A stretch of 19,076 bases of DNA from Moraxella caviae (GTDB lineage Bacteria; Pseudomonadota; Gammaproteobacteria; Pseudomonadales; Moraxellaceae): NCBI RefSeq assembly GCF_002014985.1, contig NZ_MUXU01000075.1, forward strand, positions 1 through 19,076, read 5' to 3'. Below the pieces are notes generated by a model. It saw nothing but the letters and a program-made list of their open reading frames with translations. It ran no database searches and was not told where the DNA came from. This document shows positions 7,901 through 15,976 of the stretch, in pieces; position 1 is the stretch's first letter, and each line of letters opens with the position of its first letter. The translations under genes and the position numbers were made by a program.

Positions 7901-8044
7901 CCAAGCTACCGCGCGCTGATTGATGCGCTGGATAGCTTACAAGCCATTGATTTAAAAGAATTTTTACAAAACCCACACACCAAAGCCACAGCCCACACGC
8001 CAGACGATGTGGACGAAGCCAGAATGGCGTGGAAGATGGTTTGA
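4913..8044 (+). CDS. gacS: Hybrid sensor histidine kinase of the GacS/BarA family
   Basis: A 1043-residue membrane kinase. Order: cytoplasmic tail; membrane span about 47-71; periplasmic sensor about 72-225 with a Q/N-rich tandem repeat (103-131); second span about 226-248; HAMP and coiled coil about 250-340; HisKA with H355 (ANISHELRTP); HATPase with N473 (N box), DTGKG (503-507) and GGTGLGL (532-538); a linker resembling a degenerate receiver (about 600-715); a receiver with D741/D742, phospho-acceptor D791, T824 and K846; and an HPt domain with H955 (SHRTVGASRYAGVPRLR). All phosphorelay residues are present. In the family the signal passes H to D to H to the response regulator GacA/UvrY, which drives small RNAs that titrate CsrA/RsmA. 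No GacA gene lies in this window. The ATG at 4913 lacks a clear ribosome binding site. Confidence 0.93.
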   Translation: MSNTPFNPENPHAKNPNAKAAPNGTDAQSSAQTALKNPRFKLRSAYGQLILLVFLPIVVLAMVGGLLVFFEVRRAIISEQDVQAQAALVRYETLLQPLLQGDLSQNLTQNLPQNASPDLSQNSSQNLPKNASDAAHAIDVPALIDKLNQLRLPQVQRVALADAVGAPILAAGVNAQADWGEFDTTANRVARLPVAHGTAYGKAISVGDERFWLLIEMDNEPLTITYYRVLLALSITGLITILLLLLILNSYAKRWIEPVYEMRLYLQRLTAENLSKPAVVRADGEFALLQKDFMRALSRLDASFTELKNHAEETERDLQQAFDEMEMQNISIRNARDAAISASQAKSAFLANISHELRTPLNSIDGFINLLARKQGLSSEQNLYVQTIKKSSAHLLALVNDVLDFSKIEAGKLVLDHHEFDLYAAIYDVVDMLSPAALEKHLRLAVLFYHDVPTHVVGDSLRVKQILTNLVGNAIKFTDSGGVVVRVSLSSDTPDFLNIAVEDTGKGVSEADKAQLFKSFSQGDLSVTRRYGGTGLGLVISKQLTALMGGSIGFYDNNSENVAKTGTTFWFEMPTGVAHDDEALDDKSAAIKLPALGDGKPLSLLVWINHLPAVQVLKASLAMSNVQITLAIGLADLLEQLDNPQHGFDWVIVDNFGQDAAQDDVGAILRQIRLRYQGRLATYGYQVGIDNALLEKYHTHALHEPLDKRQLYAMLSNRKDASTQAAANPHRFAGVRVLAVDDHLPNLLVLDALLGELGVEVVTAGSGFDAIEIMSKTVAGSAPPIDLIFMDIQMPRMSGREASIQIRKIEQAHLAKPVPIIALTAHGLSDEKDRLVAAGLDDYVGKPIGHVQLVQTLEKWLHRGDEPSEPLSAYELAAKDGFGLPSEPSAQAAPSVAGATLADIDWADALERSANKADLAQKLLQMMIDDAENEKRLLERAWADRDRAALAELSHRTVGASRYAGVPRLRKVSADFEAMCRADITQTSASHFIAMRPSYRALIDALDSLQAIDLKEFLQNPHTKATAHTPDDVDEARMAWKMV
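5219..5305 (+). repeat. In-frame 12-base tandem repeat in the kinase sensor domain
   Basis: Codons 103-131 encode about seven four-residue units of the form L-S/T/P-Q-N (LSQN, LTQN, LPQN, then diverged ASPD, LSQN, SSQN, LPKN). At the DNA level the period is 12 bases, with a recurring CCAAAA or CTCAAAA core. It is in the periplasmic part, before the conserved sensor core. Gain or loss of units would keep the reading frame. Confidence 0.75.
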
Positions 8045-8212
8045 TTGACGGTGTTTGTGGGTGGATTTGGTGAGCTGTGTTGAGGTTTGTCAATTAAGCT
8101 TGGGCTTGTCATATTGCTGGCTTGTCTTAAGTTGAATTGACTTTACCGTATATATTAAGCGTCTAACTTGCGCCAAAGCCACCCACAAATCCCCAAAACT
8201 GTGCAAAAATTT

Positions 8213-8220
8213 GCTATACT
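8213..8220 (+). promoter_or_regulatory. Probable extended -10 promoter of valS
   Basis: TGC followed by TATACT (8215-8220) within AAAATTTGCTATACT, 58 bases upstream of the valS start. There is no good -35 at the expected distance. The same AAAATTTGCTA string precedes a TACAAT upstream of lnt (13986-13991), which supports a shared promoter type. Confidence 0.5.
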
Positions 8221-8277
8221 ATCCCCCATTTACCTTTCATTTTTATTTCATCACAGCAAACACAACAGAGAAACCCC

Positions 8278-11172
8278 ATGACAAACACCATGCGCGAACT
8301 TGCGACTACTTATTCCCCAGCCGACATTGAAAAAAAATGGCGTGATACTTGGGAAGAACAAGGCTATTTTAAGCCGACTTTGGACAAAGATAAGTCATTT
8401 TCTATCGCCTTGCCGCCGCCAAACGTAACAGGCAGCCTGCACATGGGGCATGGCTTTAACAACGCCATCATGGACGCGCTGACCCGCTATCACCGCATGA
8501 TGGGCTATAACACCCTGTGGCAGCCCGGCACCGACCATGCAGGCATTGCCACGCAGATGGTGGTGGAGCGTCAGCTTGGCTTGCAAAACATCACCCGCCA
8601 CGACTTAGGGCGTGAGAAATTTGTAGAAAAAGTGTGGGAATGGAAAGAGCAATCAGGCGGTACAATTACCAGCCAAATTCGCCGTCTTGGCTCATCGGTG
8701 GACTGGAGCCGTGAGCGTTTTACGATGGATAGCGATTTGTCCGATGTGGTCAAAGAAGTGTTCGTGCGCCTGCACGAAGAAGGGCTGATTTATCGTGGCA
8801 AGCGCCTAGTGAATTGGGATGCTAAGCTGCACACCGCCTTGTCTGACCTAGAAGTGGAAAGCAAAGAAGAGCAAGGTTCGCTGTGGCATTTTAAGTACTT
8901 TTTTGCTGATGATGTGGCAACGCTGGACGGTAAAAATTATCTGGTGGTGGCGACCACGCGCCCAGAGACGCTGCTTGGCGATACGGCGGTGGCGGTACAC
9001 CCTGAAGATGAGCGTTATGCGCATTTGGTGGGCAAGCACATTGTTTTGCCAGTAACAGGGCGTAAAGTGCCAATCGTTGCTGACAGTTATGTGGAAAAAG
9101 ATTTTGGTACAGGCTGTGTGAAAATCACGCCAGCGCACGATTTTAACGACTACGAACTTGGCAAGCGCAACGAGTTGCCACTCATCAACATTTTTGATGC
9201 CAATGCGCACGTTTTGGCGCAGTTTGACGAATATGCCAAAGTGGGCGTGAATGATGCACAAAAAATCGCCGCACCTGCCGACTATGTGGGGCTAAACCGC
9301 TTTGTGGCACGCAAAAAAATCGTAGAGCAAGCCGAAAACGAAGGCTGGCTTGAAAAGATTGAACCGCACACGCTAAAAGCACCGCGTGGTGATCGTTCAG
9401 GTGAAATCGTTGAACCACTTTTGACCGACCAATGGTATGTCAAAATCGCACCGCTTGCCAAGCCTGCCATTGATGCGGTGGAAAATGGCGACATCAAATT
9501 TGTGCCAGAGCAGTACACTAATATGTACATGGCGTGGATGCGTGATATTCAAGACTGGTGTATCAGCCGCCAGCTGTGGTGGGGACACCGCATTCCTGCG
9601 TGGTATGATGATGCAGGCAACGTCTATGTGGGGCGTGATGAAGCTGAAGTGCGTGCTAAGCATAATCTGGGTGATACGCCACTTCGCCAAGATGAAGATG
9701 TGCTGGATACTTGGTTTAGCTCGGCGCTGTGGACGTTTAGCACACTTGGCTGGACAGGCGATAACGACAAAGATTTGAGCAATAAAGTATTGCAAACTTT
9801 CCACCCAACCAGCGTGCTGGTAACAGGCTTTGACATCATTTTCTTTTGGGTGGCGCGCATGATTATGATGACGCTGCACTTTGTCAAAGACAAGGACGGC
9901 AAGCCACAAGTGCCATTTAAAACCGTGTATGTGCATGGCTTGGTGCGTGATGGCGAAGGGCAAAAAATGAGCAAATCTAAGGGCAACGTGCTTGACCCAT
10001 TGGATTTGATTGATGGCATTGACCTAGAAAGTTTGGTTGCCAAGCGCACCACGGGTCTGATGAATCCAAAAGACGCCGCCAAGATTGAAAAAGCCACCCG
10101 CAAAGAGTTCGCCAATGGCATTGAAGCCTACGGCACAGATGCGGTGCGCTTTACGTTTTGCAGCCTTGCCAGCACGGGTCGTGATATTAAGTTTGACCTA
10201 AAACGTGTGGAAGGTTATCGTAATTTTTGTAATAAAATCTGGAACGCCACACGCTTTGTGCTGATGAATGTAGAAGGCAAGCCAATCGCCACCGCCGCCA
10301 ATCCTGCGCTGTGGGAGCTGCCTGAACAGTGGATTGTCAGCCGCCTACAAAAGGCAGAAAAAGCGGTGCAAACGGCATTTGAGACTTATCGTTTGGACAT
10401 CGCCGCCCAAAGCATTTATGATTTTATTTGGAATGAATATTGCGATTGGTATGTGGAGCTTGCCAAGCCTGTACTAAACAGCGATGACGTGGCGGACGAG
10501 CGCAAGGCTGAAGTGCGCCGAGTGCTGCTTGCGGTGCTAGAAGCGGCGCTGCGTTTGGCGCACCCAATCATGCCGTTTTTGACCGAAGAAATCTGGCAAA
10601 CCATTGCACCAATGCTCAAAGACGCAAAAACCACCGACAGCATCGTACTGGCGCAATATCCAGTGTGTAATACCGATAAAATCAACGAGCAAGCCGAAAA
10701 TGACATGGCGTGGCTACAAGGCTTAATCGGTGCGGTGCGTAATATCCGCGGTGAAATGGGGCTTGGCAACGCCGTGCGTTTGCCGGTGCTTTTGCAAAAC
10801 ATCAGCGATACTGAGCGTGAGCAAATTGCACGCATTGAGCCGCTGTTTAAGGCGCTTGCCAAAGTTGAGAGCTTGACGCTGCTTGCCGATGGCGATGAAG
10901 TGCCGCTGTCATCATCAAGTGTGGTAGGCGCAGCGAGTGTGTTTGTGCCGATGAAGGGCTTGATTGACCCTGCCAAAGAATTGGCGCGCCTAAATAAAGA
11001 CCTAGAAAAACTCACCAAGCAGCACGACCAAATCGCAGGCAAACTTGCCAACGAAGGCTTTGTGGCGAAAGCACCTGCCGCTGTGGTGGAAGCTGAAAAA
11101 GCCAAACTTGCCGAGCTTGCTCATCAGATTGAGAAAGTGAAAAGCAGTGTGGGGCAGTTAAAAGAGCTGTAA
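8278..11172 (+). CDS. valS: Valyl-tRNA synthetase
   Basis: Class I aminoacyl-tRNA synthetase that charges tRNA-Val and edits misactivated threonine. The 964 residues match family length. Visible: signature [13 protein letters not shown] (HIGH-type motif, H55 and H58); the CP1 editing domain with TTRPET (226-231) and the [20 protein letters not shown] stretch; [28 protein letters not shown]; the KMSKS loop (563-567); an anticodon-binding domain; and a C-terminal coiled coil (about 896-964, rich in K, E and L) typical of bacterial ValRS. The ATG at 8278 is preferred, with AGAGA about 8 bases upstream; M5 is less well placed. It is monocistronic by appearance, with its own promoter and a strong terminator. 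Confidence 0.98.
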   Translation: MTNTMRELATTYSPADIEKKWRDTWEEQGYFKPTLDKDKSFSIALPPPNVTGSLHMGHGFNNAIMDALTRYHRMMGYNTLWQPGTDHAGIATQMVVERQLGLQNITRHDLGREKFVEKVWEWKEQSGGTITSQIRRLGSSVDWSRERFTMDSDLSDVVKEVFVRLHEEGLIYRGKRLVNWDAKLHTALSDLEVESKEEQGSLWHFKYFFADDVATLDGKNYLVVATTRPETLLGDTAVAVHPEDERYAHLVGKHIVLPVTGRKVPIVADSYVEKDFGTGCVKITPAHDFNDYELGKRNELPLINIFDANAHVLAQFDEYAKVGVNDAQKIAAPADYVGLNRFVARKKIVEQAENEGWLEKIEPHTLKAPRGDRSGEIVEPLLTDQWYVKIAPLAKPAIDAVENGDIKFVPEQYTNMYMAWMRDIQDWCISRQLWWGHRIPAWYDDAGNVYVGRDEAEVRAKHNLGDTPLRQDEDVLDTWFSSALWTFSTLGWTGDNDKDLSNKVLQTFHPTSVLVTGFDIIFFWVARMIMMTLHFVKDKDGKPQVPFKTVYVHGLVRDGEGQKMSKSKGNVLDPLDLIDGIDLESLVAKRTTGLMNPKDAAKIEKATRKEFANGIEAYGTDAVRFTFCSLASTGRDIKFDLKRVEGYRNFCNKIWNATRFVLMNVEGKPIATAANPALWELPEQWIVSRLQKAEKAVQTAFETYRLDIAAQSIYDFIWNEYCDWYVELAKPVLNSDDVADERKAEVRRVLLAVLEAALRLAHPIMPFLTEEIWQTIAPMLKDAKTTDSIVLAQYPVCNTDKINEQAENDMAWLQGLIGAVRNIRGEMGLGNAVRLPVLLQNISDTEREQIARIEPLFKALAKVESLTLLADGDEVPLSSSSVVGAASVFVPMKGLIDPAKELARLNKDLEKLTKQHDQIAGKLANEGFVAKAPAAVVEAEKAKLAELAHQIEKVKSSVGQLKEL

Positions 11173-11180
11173 TTTTCCAC

Positions 11181-11211
11181 AAAAACACCCCAAGATTTTG
11201 GGGTGTTTTTT
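11181..11211 (+). terminator. Rho-independent terminator of valS
   Basis: AAAAACACCCCAA (11181-11193) pairs with TTGGGGTGTTTTT (11198-11210) around a 4-base loop, ending in a run of six T. It begins 9 bases after the valS stop. It is symmetrical enough to work in both directions. Confidence 0.92.
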
Positions 11212-11217
11212 CTTGCC

Positions 11218-11303
11218 ATAAGGGTAAAATTTTTTTGCCAATTTTGGCGATAAGGGTAAAAAACGGTATCAAAAAATAATTTTACCCCTAATTTTACCCT
11301 TAT
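11218..11303. repeat. Nested inverted repeat between the valS and tRNA-Ser terminators
   Basis: A perfect 14-base inverted repeat, ATAAGGGTAAAATT (11218-11231) and AATTTTACCCTTAT (11290-11303). Inside it lie a second pair, TAAGGGTAAAA (11251-11261) and TTTTACCCCTA (11280-11290), with one mismatch, and a small GCCAA-TT-TTGGC palindrome. The word AGGGTAAAA thus occurs twice in each orientation. No coding content is seen. Confidence 0.65.
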
Positions 11304-11356
11304 TATTCTGCACTTACAAGCCAGTTGGTGATAGCAGATGACAATCATTGAGAATT

Positions 11357-11393
11357 AAAAAACCCCTGCAAGTCAATAACTGCAAGGGTTTTT
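11357..11393 (-). terminator. Rho-independent terminator of tRNA-Ser
   Basis: AAAAACCC plus TGCA (11357-11370) pairs with TGCA plus GGGTTTTT (11381-11393), with one mismatch and a 10-base loop; both flanks are A/T runs. On the minus strand it lies about 53 bases beyond the tRNA 3' end. Confidence 0.75.
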
Positions 11394-11445
11394 GATGGTT
11401 TTTGATATTGCGTGGCAATACATGACGGGGCATGATATAAGAGTT

Positions 11446-11536
11446 TGGCGGTGATGGAGAGATTCGAACTCTCGATACGCTATTAACGTATACACACTTT
11501 CCAGGCGTGCGCTTTCAACCACTCAGCCACATCACC
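11446..11536 (-). tRNA. tRNA-Ser (anticodon GGA)
   Basis: The minus strand folds as a class II tRNA of 91 bases: acceptor GGTGATG with CATCACC; D arm with AGTGGTTGAA; anticodon stem CACGC with GTGTG around loop CTGGAAA (anticodon GGA, reading UCC and UCU); a long variable arm with ATACG/CGTAT; T arm GAGAG-TTCGAAT-CTCTC; discriminator G; and an encoded CCA end. The long variable arm and G73 fit serine identity. Confidence 0.97.
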
Positions 11537-11546
11537 AGTGGTGCAT

Positions 11547-11575
11547 ATTATACACAAAAACTTCGCTTGTGTCAT
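11547..11575 (-). promoter_or_regulatory. Sigma-70 promoter of tRNA-Ser
   Basis: On the minus strand, -35 ATGACA (11570-11575), a 17-base spacer, and -10 TATAAT (11547-11552). Transcription would start just before the mature tRNA 5' end (11536), as is usual for tRNA genes. Confidence 0.85.
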
Positions 11576-11626
11576 CGCTTGCGCTAAAATTTCTTGTTTT
11601 GTGGATTTGCAAGCGGTGGTTTCATT

Positions 11627-11657
11627 AAAAAAACGACCACGAATGTGATCGTTTTTT
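11627..11657 (-). terminator. Rho-independent terminator of phoX
   Basis: AAAAAACGA and CAC pair with GTG and TCGTTTTTT across one mismatch and a 4-base loop. It lies about 42 bases beyond the phoX stop on the minus strand and has T-runs on both strands. Confidence 0.75.
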
Positions 11658-11698
11658 GTTTCAAGTTTGATTGATTTGGCTATTTAAACCAACATAAA

Positions 11699-13651
11699 TC
11701 AGCTGCCAATCACGCCGCCATCGTCTTTGGTGATGACCACCGTTGCTGCGCGTGGGCGACCGCCATTTGGACCGTCTGGCCACATAGACACCGCCAAAGG
11801 ATTGGCAGGGTCGCTGTCGCCAGTGGCTGGTTCACCGGGGTGCTGAATGTTAATAAACAGCGTTTTGTTGTCTGGCGTGAAGGCGATGCCTGTTACTTCT
11901 GCGCCATTTGGTGCGGTCAAAAAGCGTCTGAATTCGCCAGTTTCTGGAATGGTGGCAAGCATTTGGTTGTTGCCCATGCCGGCATAATCTTTGATGTTGA
12001 TGGTGCTTGCCGACACGTCTGTTTGTACCCACAGCACGCCACGGTAGTCAAACGCCAAGCCGTCTGGCGAGCCAAAATCGTCGCCTTTGATGTTGCCTTG
12101 ATGGTTTTTCTTGGTGGACATTTTGTTGCCAGCCAGCACCAAAATGTCCCAGCTAAAGCGAGTTTTTGCGCCATCGCCATCTTGTTCTAGCCAGCGAATG
12201 ATATGTCCAAAGCGGTTGTCTTTTCTTGGGTTGGCAGCGTCCACGTCAGGCTTGCCTTCTGCGCCGCGCTGGTTGTTGTTGGTCAGCGTGCAGTACAGGC
12301 TGCCTTTGACAAATGGGTCAGCAGAAATCCACTCAGGGCGATCCATTTTCGTTGCGCCCAGAACGTCGGCGGCTTGGCGAGTTTTAATCAGCACTTCGCC
12401 TTGGTCGGCAAAGCCATTTTCGGCAGTTAAGCCGTTTTGCCCATGCACAAGCGGCAGCCATTCACCTGTGCCATCGTCATTAAATCGTGCCACATACAGC
12501 GTGCCTTCGGACAGAAGTTTCATGTTATGCGCGCGGTCGTTTGGCTTGTATTTGTCTTTTGAGACGAATTTATAAATGTATTCAAAGCGTTGGTCATCGC
12601 CCATGTACACCGCCACTTGGTTTGATGGCGTGATGATCATCTCTGCGCCTTCGTGTTTGAAACGCCCAAGCGATGTGTGTTTTTTAGGAATGGATTCTGG
12701 GTCAAATGGGTCAATTTCCACCACCCAGCCGAAGCGGTTTGGTTCGTTTGGTGTGTTGTCGGTGTTAAAGCGTGTGTCAAACTGACTCCACAGATAGCCG
12801 TCTTCGCTTTTGCCAATGCCGTAGCGTTTTTCGTTGTCGGTCATGTTGCCGCTTGGACGCACGAAAATATCGCTCCAGTTTTCTTCGCAAGTCAGATACG
12901 TTCCCCAAGGCGTTTTGCCGTTGGCGCAGTTTTGCATGGTGCCACGCACATACAAGCCGCGCGGGTCGTCAGCGGTTTGCATTTGTGTGTGTCCAGCGGC
13001 AGGGCCAGTCAGCGCCATCAAGGTGTGCGGTGTGATGCGGCGAGCAAATTGCGATGGGCGCACCACTTGCCATTCGCCATTGTGTTTGCGCACTTCAATC
13101 ACCGAAATGCCCATGGCGTTTTGGCTTTTGCGCACCTTGTCAGCCGACCAATTTGCCGTGCCATCGGTGAAGAGCAGTCCGTTGTCCACATATTCGTGGT
13201 TCATGGCAAGCAGTCCACGGTTGGATTTTTGCGAGCCAAATGGCAACGAGAAAAACGCCATGCCGTCATGGTGCATACCTGCTTGCACGGCTTGCTCGTC
13301 GCTTGAGTTGGAAGCGTCTGTTTTAAAAGCTGGCATATTGCCTGCGATGCCCACCGCATCACCCCATTTATAAAAGGCACGCGCGGTGTAGCCTTCTGGC
13401 ACGATGACCGCATCTTCGGTGGAAAACGGCACGGATTTAAAGCCGAGCGTCTTGGCGCGCACGCCAGTGGCTTTGATGTTGGCGTTGGCAGAAGCGAGCG
13501 TTGGCAAGGCGGCAGCGGCGGCGCTTAGTCCCATGCCTTGCAGCACGCGGCGGCGAGACAGTAGGCGTTCGGCGATTTGGCTAAAGGCGTAGTTGTCGCT
13601 TTGGTTCGTGATGTCGTGTTCGGCGTGTAGTCTGGCTAATGGCTTACCCAT
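11699..13651 (-). CDS. phoX: Tat-exported PhoX-family phosphatase (DUF839)
   Basis: A 650-residue protein starting MGKPLARLHAEHD. A twin-arginine signal SRRRVLQGMG (32-41) is followed by an alanine-rich hydrophobic stretch and a likely cleavage site near LASANA (52-57), so export is folded and the site of action is the periplasm or cell surface. PhoX-type motifs: MNHEYVDNG (150-158), C242 and the TPWGTYLTCEENW block (C255, E256, E257), FKHEGAEM (331-338), GDDQRFEYIYKF (351-362) and SPDGLAFD (528-535). Characterised PhoX enzymes are Ca- and Fe-dependent alkaline phosphatases that release phosphate from organic esters; activity here is inferred. The frame is open upstream to 13807, but the ATG at 13651 has AAAGGAT 7-8 bases ahead and leaves the PHO-like promoter outside the gene. 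Single-gene unit with its own terminator. Confidence 0.9.
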   Translation of the reverse strand: MGKPLARLHAEHDITNQSDNYAFSQIAERLLSRRRVLQGMGLSAAAAALPTLASANANIKATGVRAKTLGFKSVPFSTEDAVIVPEGYTARAFYKWGDAVGIAGNMPAFKTDASNSSDEQAVQAGMHHDGMAFFSLPFGSQKSNRGLLAMNHEYVDNGLLFTDGTANWSADKVRKSQNAMGISVIEVRKHNGEWQVVRPSQFARRITPHTLMALTGPAAGHTQMQTADDPRGLYVRGTMQNCANGKTPWGTYLTCEENWSDIFVRPSGNMTDNEKRYGIGKSEDGYLWSQFDTRFNTDNTPNEPNRFGWVVEIDPFDPESIPKKHTSLGRFKHEGAEMIITPSNQVAVYMGDDQRFEYIYKFVSKDKYKPNDRAHNMKLLSEGTLYVARFNDDGTGEWLPLVHGQNGLTAENGFADQGEVLIKTRQAADVLGATKMDRPEWISADPFVKGSLYCTLTNNNQRGAEGKPDVDAANPRKDNRFGHIIRWLEQDGDGAKTRFSWDILVLAGNKMSTKKNHQGNIKGDDFGSPDGLAFDYRGVLWVQTDVSASTINIKDYAGMGNNQMLATIPETGEFRRFLTAPNGAEVTGIAFTPDNKTLFINIQHPGEPATGDSDPANPLAVSMWPDGPNGGRPRAATVVITKDDGGVIGS

Positions 13652-13751
13652 GTGGCTGATCCTTTTGGTAAAATTGACGAAAATAAGAGAAAAATTGCGA
13701 AAATAGAGCAAGTCAAACGGCTTACGGCTTTTGTCTTGCTTGATTGCCAGC

Positions 13752-13807
13752 AGTATAGGGCGAGAATGTGTCGGTTTTGTGATGGTGTGATGACGAATTG
13801 ATGACAA
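13752..13807 (-). promoter_or_regulatory. PHO-box promoter of phoX (four 7-base repeats plus -10)
   Basis: On the minus strand, four 7-base units spaced by 4 bases: TTGTCAT (13807-13801), TCGTCAT (13796-13790), CCATCAC (13785-13779) and CCGACAC (13774-13768). Ten bases later comes TATACT (13757-13752). The PhoB site is known as direct repeats of CTGTCAT/C with an 11-base period replacing the -35, followed about 10 bases on by a -10. These units match at 5 to 6 of 7 positions, with exact phasing. The spacers CAAT, CACA and AAAA are mostly A/T as expected. Confidence 0.75.
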
Positions 13808-14195
13808 AAAGGCGGCGTAAAAGATGGCGTGATTGCGTTTTTAAGCCATTTTTTAGCAAATTGCCCAGCCGTTTGCCAAGCGGCTTGACTAAGAATTCAC
13901 CAACCAATTCATCGCCAATTTGCAAGATTGACAAATTTATCGCCACTATTTGCATAATGACGCACACAAAGCGCTGAAAATTTGCTACAATCGCACGTTT
14001 GCTTAGCGTGCTTGATGGTTTGCTAAATTTATCATCATCTTAAAATCATCATAAATTTACCGCCAAGTAACCGTGCATTGATACGATTGTCAAAATCCGT
14101 TATCAAAACCCATTGTTAAAAGCAAATATCAAAATTAACCACGCAATTTAACCCACGAATACACGAATAAAAGTTGCCAAAACCAACCAAAAATC
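13808..14195. other. Gene-free region upstream of lnt
   Basis: This AT-rich, 388-base stretch lies beyond the phoX promoter. It contains TTTGCTACAAT (13981-13991), an extended -10 candidate that resembles the valS promoter, followed by about 200 bases of leader without a recognisable element before the lnt ATG. Short open frames here have no coding character. Confidence 0.5.
13984..13991 (+). promoter_or_regulatory. Candidate extended -10 promoter of lnt
   Basis: TGC followed by TACAAT (13986-13991) in the string AAAATTTGCTACAAT, which shares AAAATTTGCTA with the valS promoter. No clear -35 is seen. It would give an unusually long leader of about 200 bases before lnt. Confidence 0.4.
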
Positions 14196-15785
14196 ATGAT
14201 TAAATCCGCCGCCAAACCTATTGATTACCCCGCCATGCCGACCACGCACCGCAGCCAGTCGGTGCAGTTTCGTTTGCCGACCATTATCGCTTTGTTGCTG
14301 GCTTTGCTGGCTGGGGCGGTGTTTAGTTATGCGCTTGCGCCACATTATATTTGGGGCTTGGCGATTGTCTCGCCGATGGTGCTGTATGCGCTGCTTTTGG
14401 GCGATGTCAGTACCAAGCGCGCCTTTTGGACAGGGCAGTTTTACGGCTTTGGCTTGTGGGCGGTGGGTGCATTTTGGCTTTACACGTCCATTCATGAATA
14501 TGGGGCGATTGCGCCTTGGCTTGCGGTGCTGATGATTGGGGCAATGGCGTTTGTCATGGGGCTGTTTCATGGCGTGATGGCGTGGCTGTTTGTGCGTTTT
14601 TTGGGCAGGCAGCCTTTGGCGTTTGCTGGGCTTTGGGTGCTGCAAGAATGGCTAAAAACGTGGCTTTTGACAGGCTTTCCTTGGCTGTTTGTCGGCTATG
14701 CGTTCACTGAGCAGGCGTGGATTAACGAGCTTGCGCCGATTTTTGGCGTGTTTGGCATCAGCTTTGTGGTGGTGCTGTTTGCCGCAAGCATTGTGGAGCT
14801 TGTGCGCCGCCATGTGGGCTTTATGGCAATCAGCGTGATTTTGCTTGCCATCGCTGCCGTGCTGTCGGCAGCTGGCGTGTCGTGGGTGAAGCCAACGGGC
14901 GAGAAATTGTCGGTGTCTTTGGTGCAAGGCAACATTCCCCAAGACATCAAATGGCTCACCGAATACCGTGAGCGCACGCTTGCCATCTATGATCAGCTGT
15001 CTCGTGGCGAATGGGGGCAGGATTTGGTGGTGTGGCCAGAAGCGGCGATTCCGCTGTTTCAAGACGAAGCCCAAGAGTACATCGCCCGCCAAGAAAGACG
15101 TGCCACTAAGGCAGACAGCGCATGGATTTCTGGCATTTTATACCGTGAAAGCGATAAATTTTATAACAGCGTCATGCTGCGTGGGGCTGACAAGGGCTTG
15201 TATCATAAGCAAAATCTTGTGCCGTTTGGCGAATATGTGCCGATGGCAGGGCTGTTTGATATTTTGCCGAATTTGGCAGGTATGCAAAACGTCGCAAGCA
15301 CCAGTAAAGGCAATCCAAATCAAGCGCCATTCACCATCAAAGGCAAAAAATTGGGCGCGGCGATTTGCTATGAAGTGGCGTATCCTGAGACCACACGCCA
15401 AAACGCCAAAGACAGTAATTTTCTGCTCACCGTGTCTAATGACGCATGGTTTGGCACGAGCGCAGGCCCTTGGCAGCACCTACAAATGGTGCAAATGCGT
15501 AGCCTAGAGACAGGGCGACCGTTCGTGCGTGCGACCAACACAGGCGTAACGGCATTCATCAACGAAAAAGGGCGAATCATGGGTACCGCGCCGCAATTTG
15601 AGCGTGTGGTGCTGCGTGGCAAGGTGGAAACCTTTACTGGCACGACCCCATTTGTGCGCTTTGGCAGCTATCCGATTTTGGCGATTAGCCTTGTGCTGGT
15701 GCTGCTAAGCCTTGTGGCGCACCGCCAAAGCAAGCGCACGAGCCGCACGCAAACTTACTACACAGGCGAAGGTGTGCGTGATTGA
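14196..15785 (+). CDS. lnt: Apolipoprotein N-acyltransferase
   Basis: Inner-membrane enzyme that adds the third acyl chain to the N-terminal cysteine of lipoproteins, using phospholipid as donor; needed for Lol-dependent sorting. The 529 residues show several N-terminal membrane spans (about 28-225), a periplasmic nitrilase-like domain (about 238-490) and a final span (about 503-520). The catalytic triad is intact: E282 in VVWPEAAIP, K338 in YHKQNLVPFGEYVP and C391 in GAAICYEVAYPE. The SNDAWFGTSAGPWQH and RSLETGRPFVRATNTG blocks are also typical. The ATG at 14196 has no Shine-Dalgarno, and M14 (14235) is an alternative. In many gammaproteobacteria lnt follows the Mg/Co efflux gene corC; that gene is not present here. 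Confidence 0.96.
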   Translation: MIKSAAKPIDYPAMPTTHRSQSVQFRLPTIIALLLALLAGAVFSYALAPHYIWGLAIVSPMVLYALLLGDVSTKRAFWTGQFYGFGLWAVGAFWLYTSIHEYGAIAPWLAVLMIGAMAFVMGLFHGVMAWLFVRFLGRQPLAFAGLWVLQEWLKTWLLTGFPWLFVGYAFTEQAWINELAPIFGVFGISFVVVLFAASIVELVRRHVGFMAISVILLAIAAVLSAAGVSWVKPTGEKLSVSLVQGNIPQDIKWLTEYRERTLAIYDQLSRGEWGQDLVVWPEAAIPLFQDEAQEYIARQERRATKADSAWISGILYRESDKFYNSVMLRGADKGLYHKQNLVPFGEYVPMAGLFDILPNLAGMQNVASTSKGNPNQAPFTIKGKKLGAAICYEVAYPETTRQNAKDSNFLLTVSNDAWFGTSAGPWQHLQMVQMRSLETGRPFVRATNTGVTAFINEKGRIMGTAPQFERVVLRGKVETFTGTTPFVRFGSYPILAISLVLVLLSLVAHRQSKRTSRTQTYYTGEGVRD

Positions 15786-15800
15786 TGGTGAATTTGGCGT

Positions 15801-15827
15801 AAATTTGGTGGTTCGTCCGCCAAATTT
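15801..15827 (+). terminator. Hairpin after lnt, possible weak terminator
   Basis: AAATTTGGTGG (15801-15811) pairs with CCGCCAAATTT (15817-15827), 11 pairs including one G-T, with loop TTCGT. It starts 15 bases past the lnt stop. There is only a three-T tail, so termination would be inefficient. Confidence 0.45.
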
Positions 15828-15910
15828 GCACAAGTTTGCCAGCCAAGTGGGTGATTTTGGGCGATGATACAAAAATATTGCCAAAATAATCCCATAATTG
15901 CCAAGCGGAA

Positions 15911-15940
15911 TTGTACAAAATCATAAAAATTAGATATAAT
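15911..15940 (+). promoter_or_regulatory. Strong sigma-70 promoter of the 59-codon gene
   Basis: TTGTAC (15911-15916), an 18-base AT-rich spacer, and a perfect TATAAT (15935-15940). Transcription would start near 15947, about 30 bases before the small gene's ATG. Confidence 0.8.
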
Positions 15941-15976
15941 AGAGCAAAACCAATCCATCTTATTGACAGGTGACTT

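Noticed and set aside
8045..8277. TTGATTGAC and GTCAATTAA pair after the kinase gene as a terminator
   Set aside because: The arms are separated by over 40 bases, have a mismatch and lack a T-run.
9397..9963. 188-codon open frame antisense to valS
   Set aside because: No recognisable domain; lies wholly within conserved valS catalytic sequence.
10416..11105. 229-codon open frame antisense to valS
   Set aside because: Serine- and alanine-rich shadow of a clear valS frame; no family resemblance and no ribosome binding site.
11446..11536. tRNA-Ser as an integration site for a mobile element
   Set aside because: No duplicated tRNA 3' end and no integrase in the window.
12653..13306. 217-codon open frame antisense to phoX
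   Set aside because: The phoX frame on the other strand carries conserved motifs throughout; this one has low-complexity F/H/V content only.
13652..13807. 52-codon N-terminal extension of phoX
   Set aside because: It would cover the promoter and PHO-like repeats, while the Tat signal and a good ribosome binding site support the ATG at 13651.
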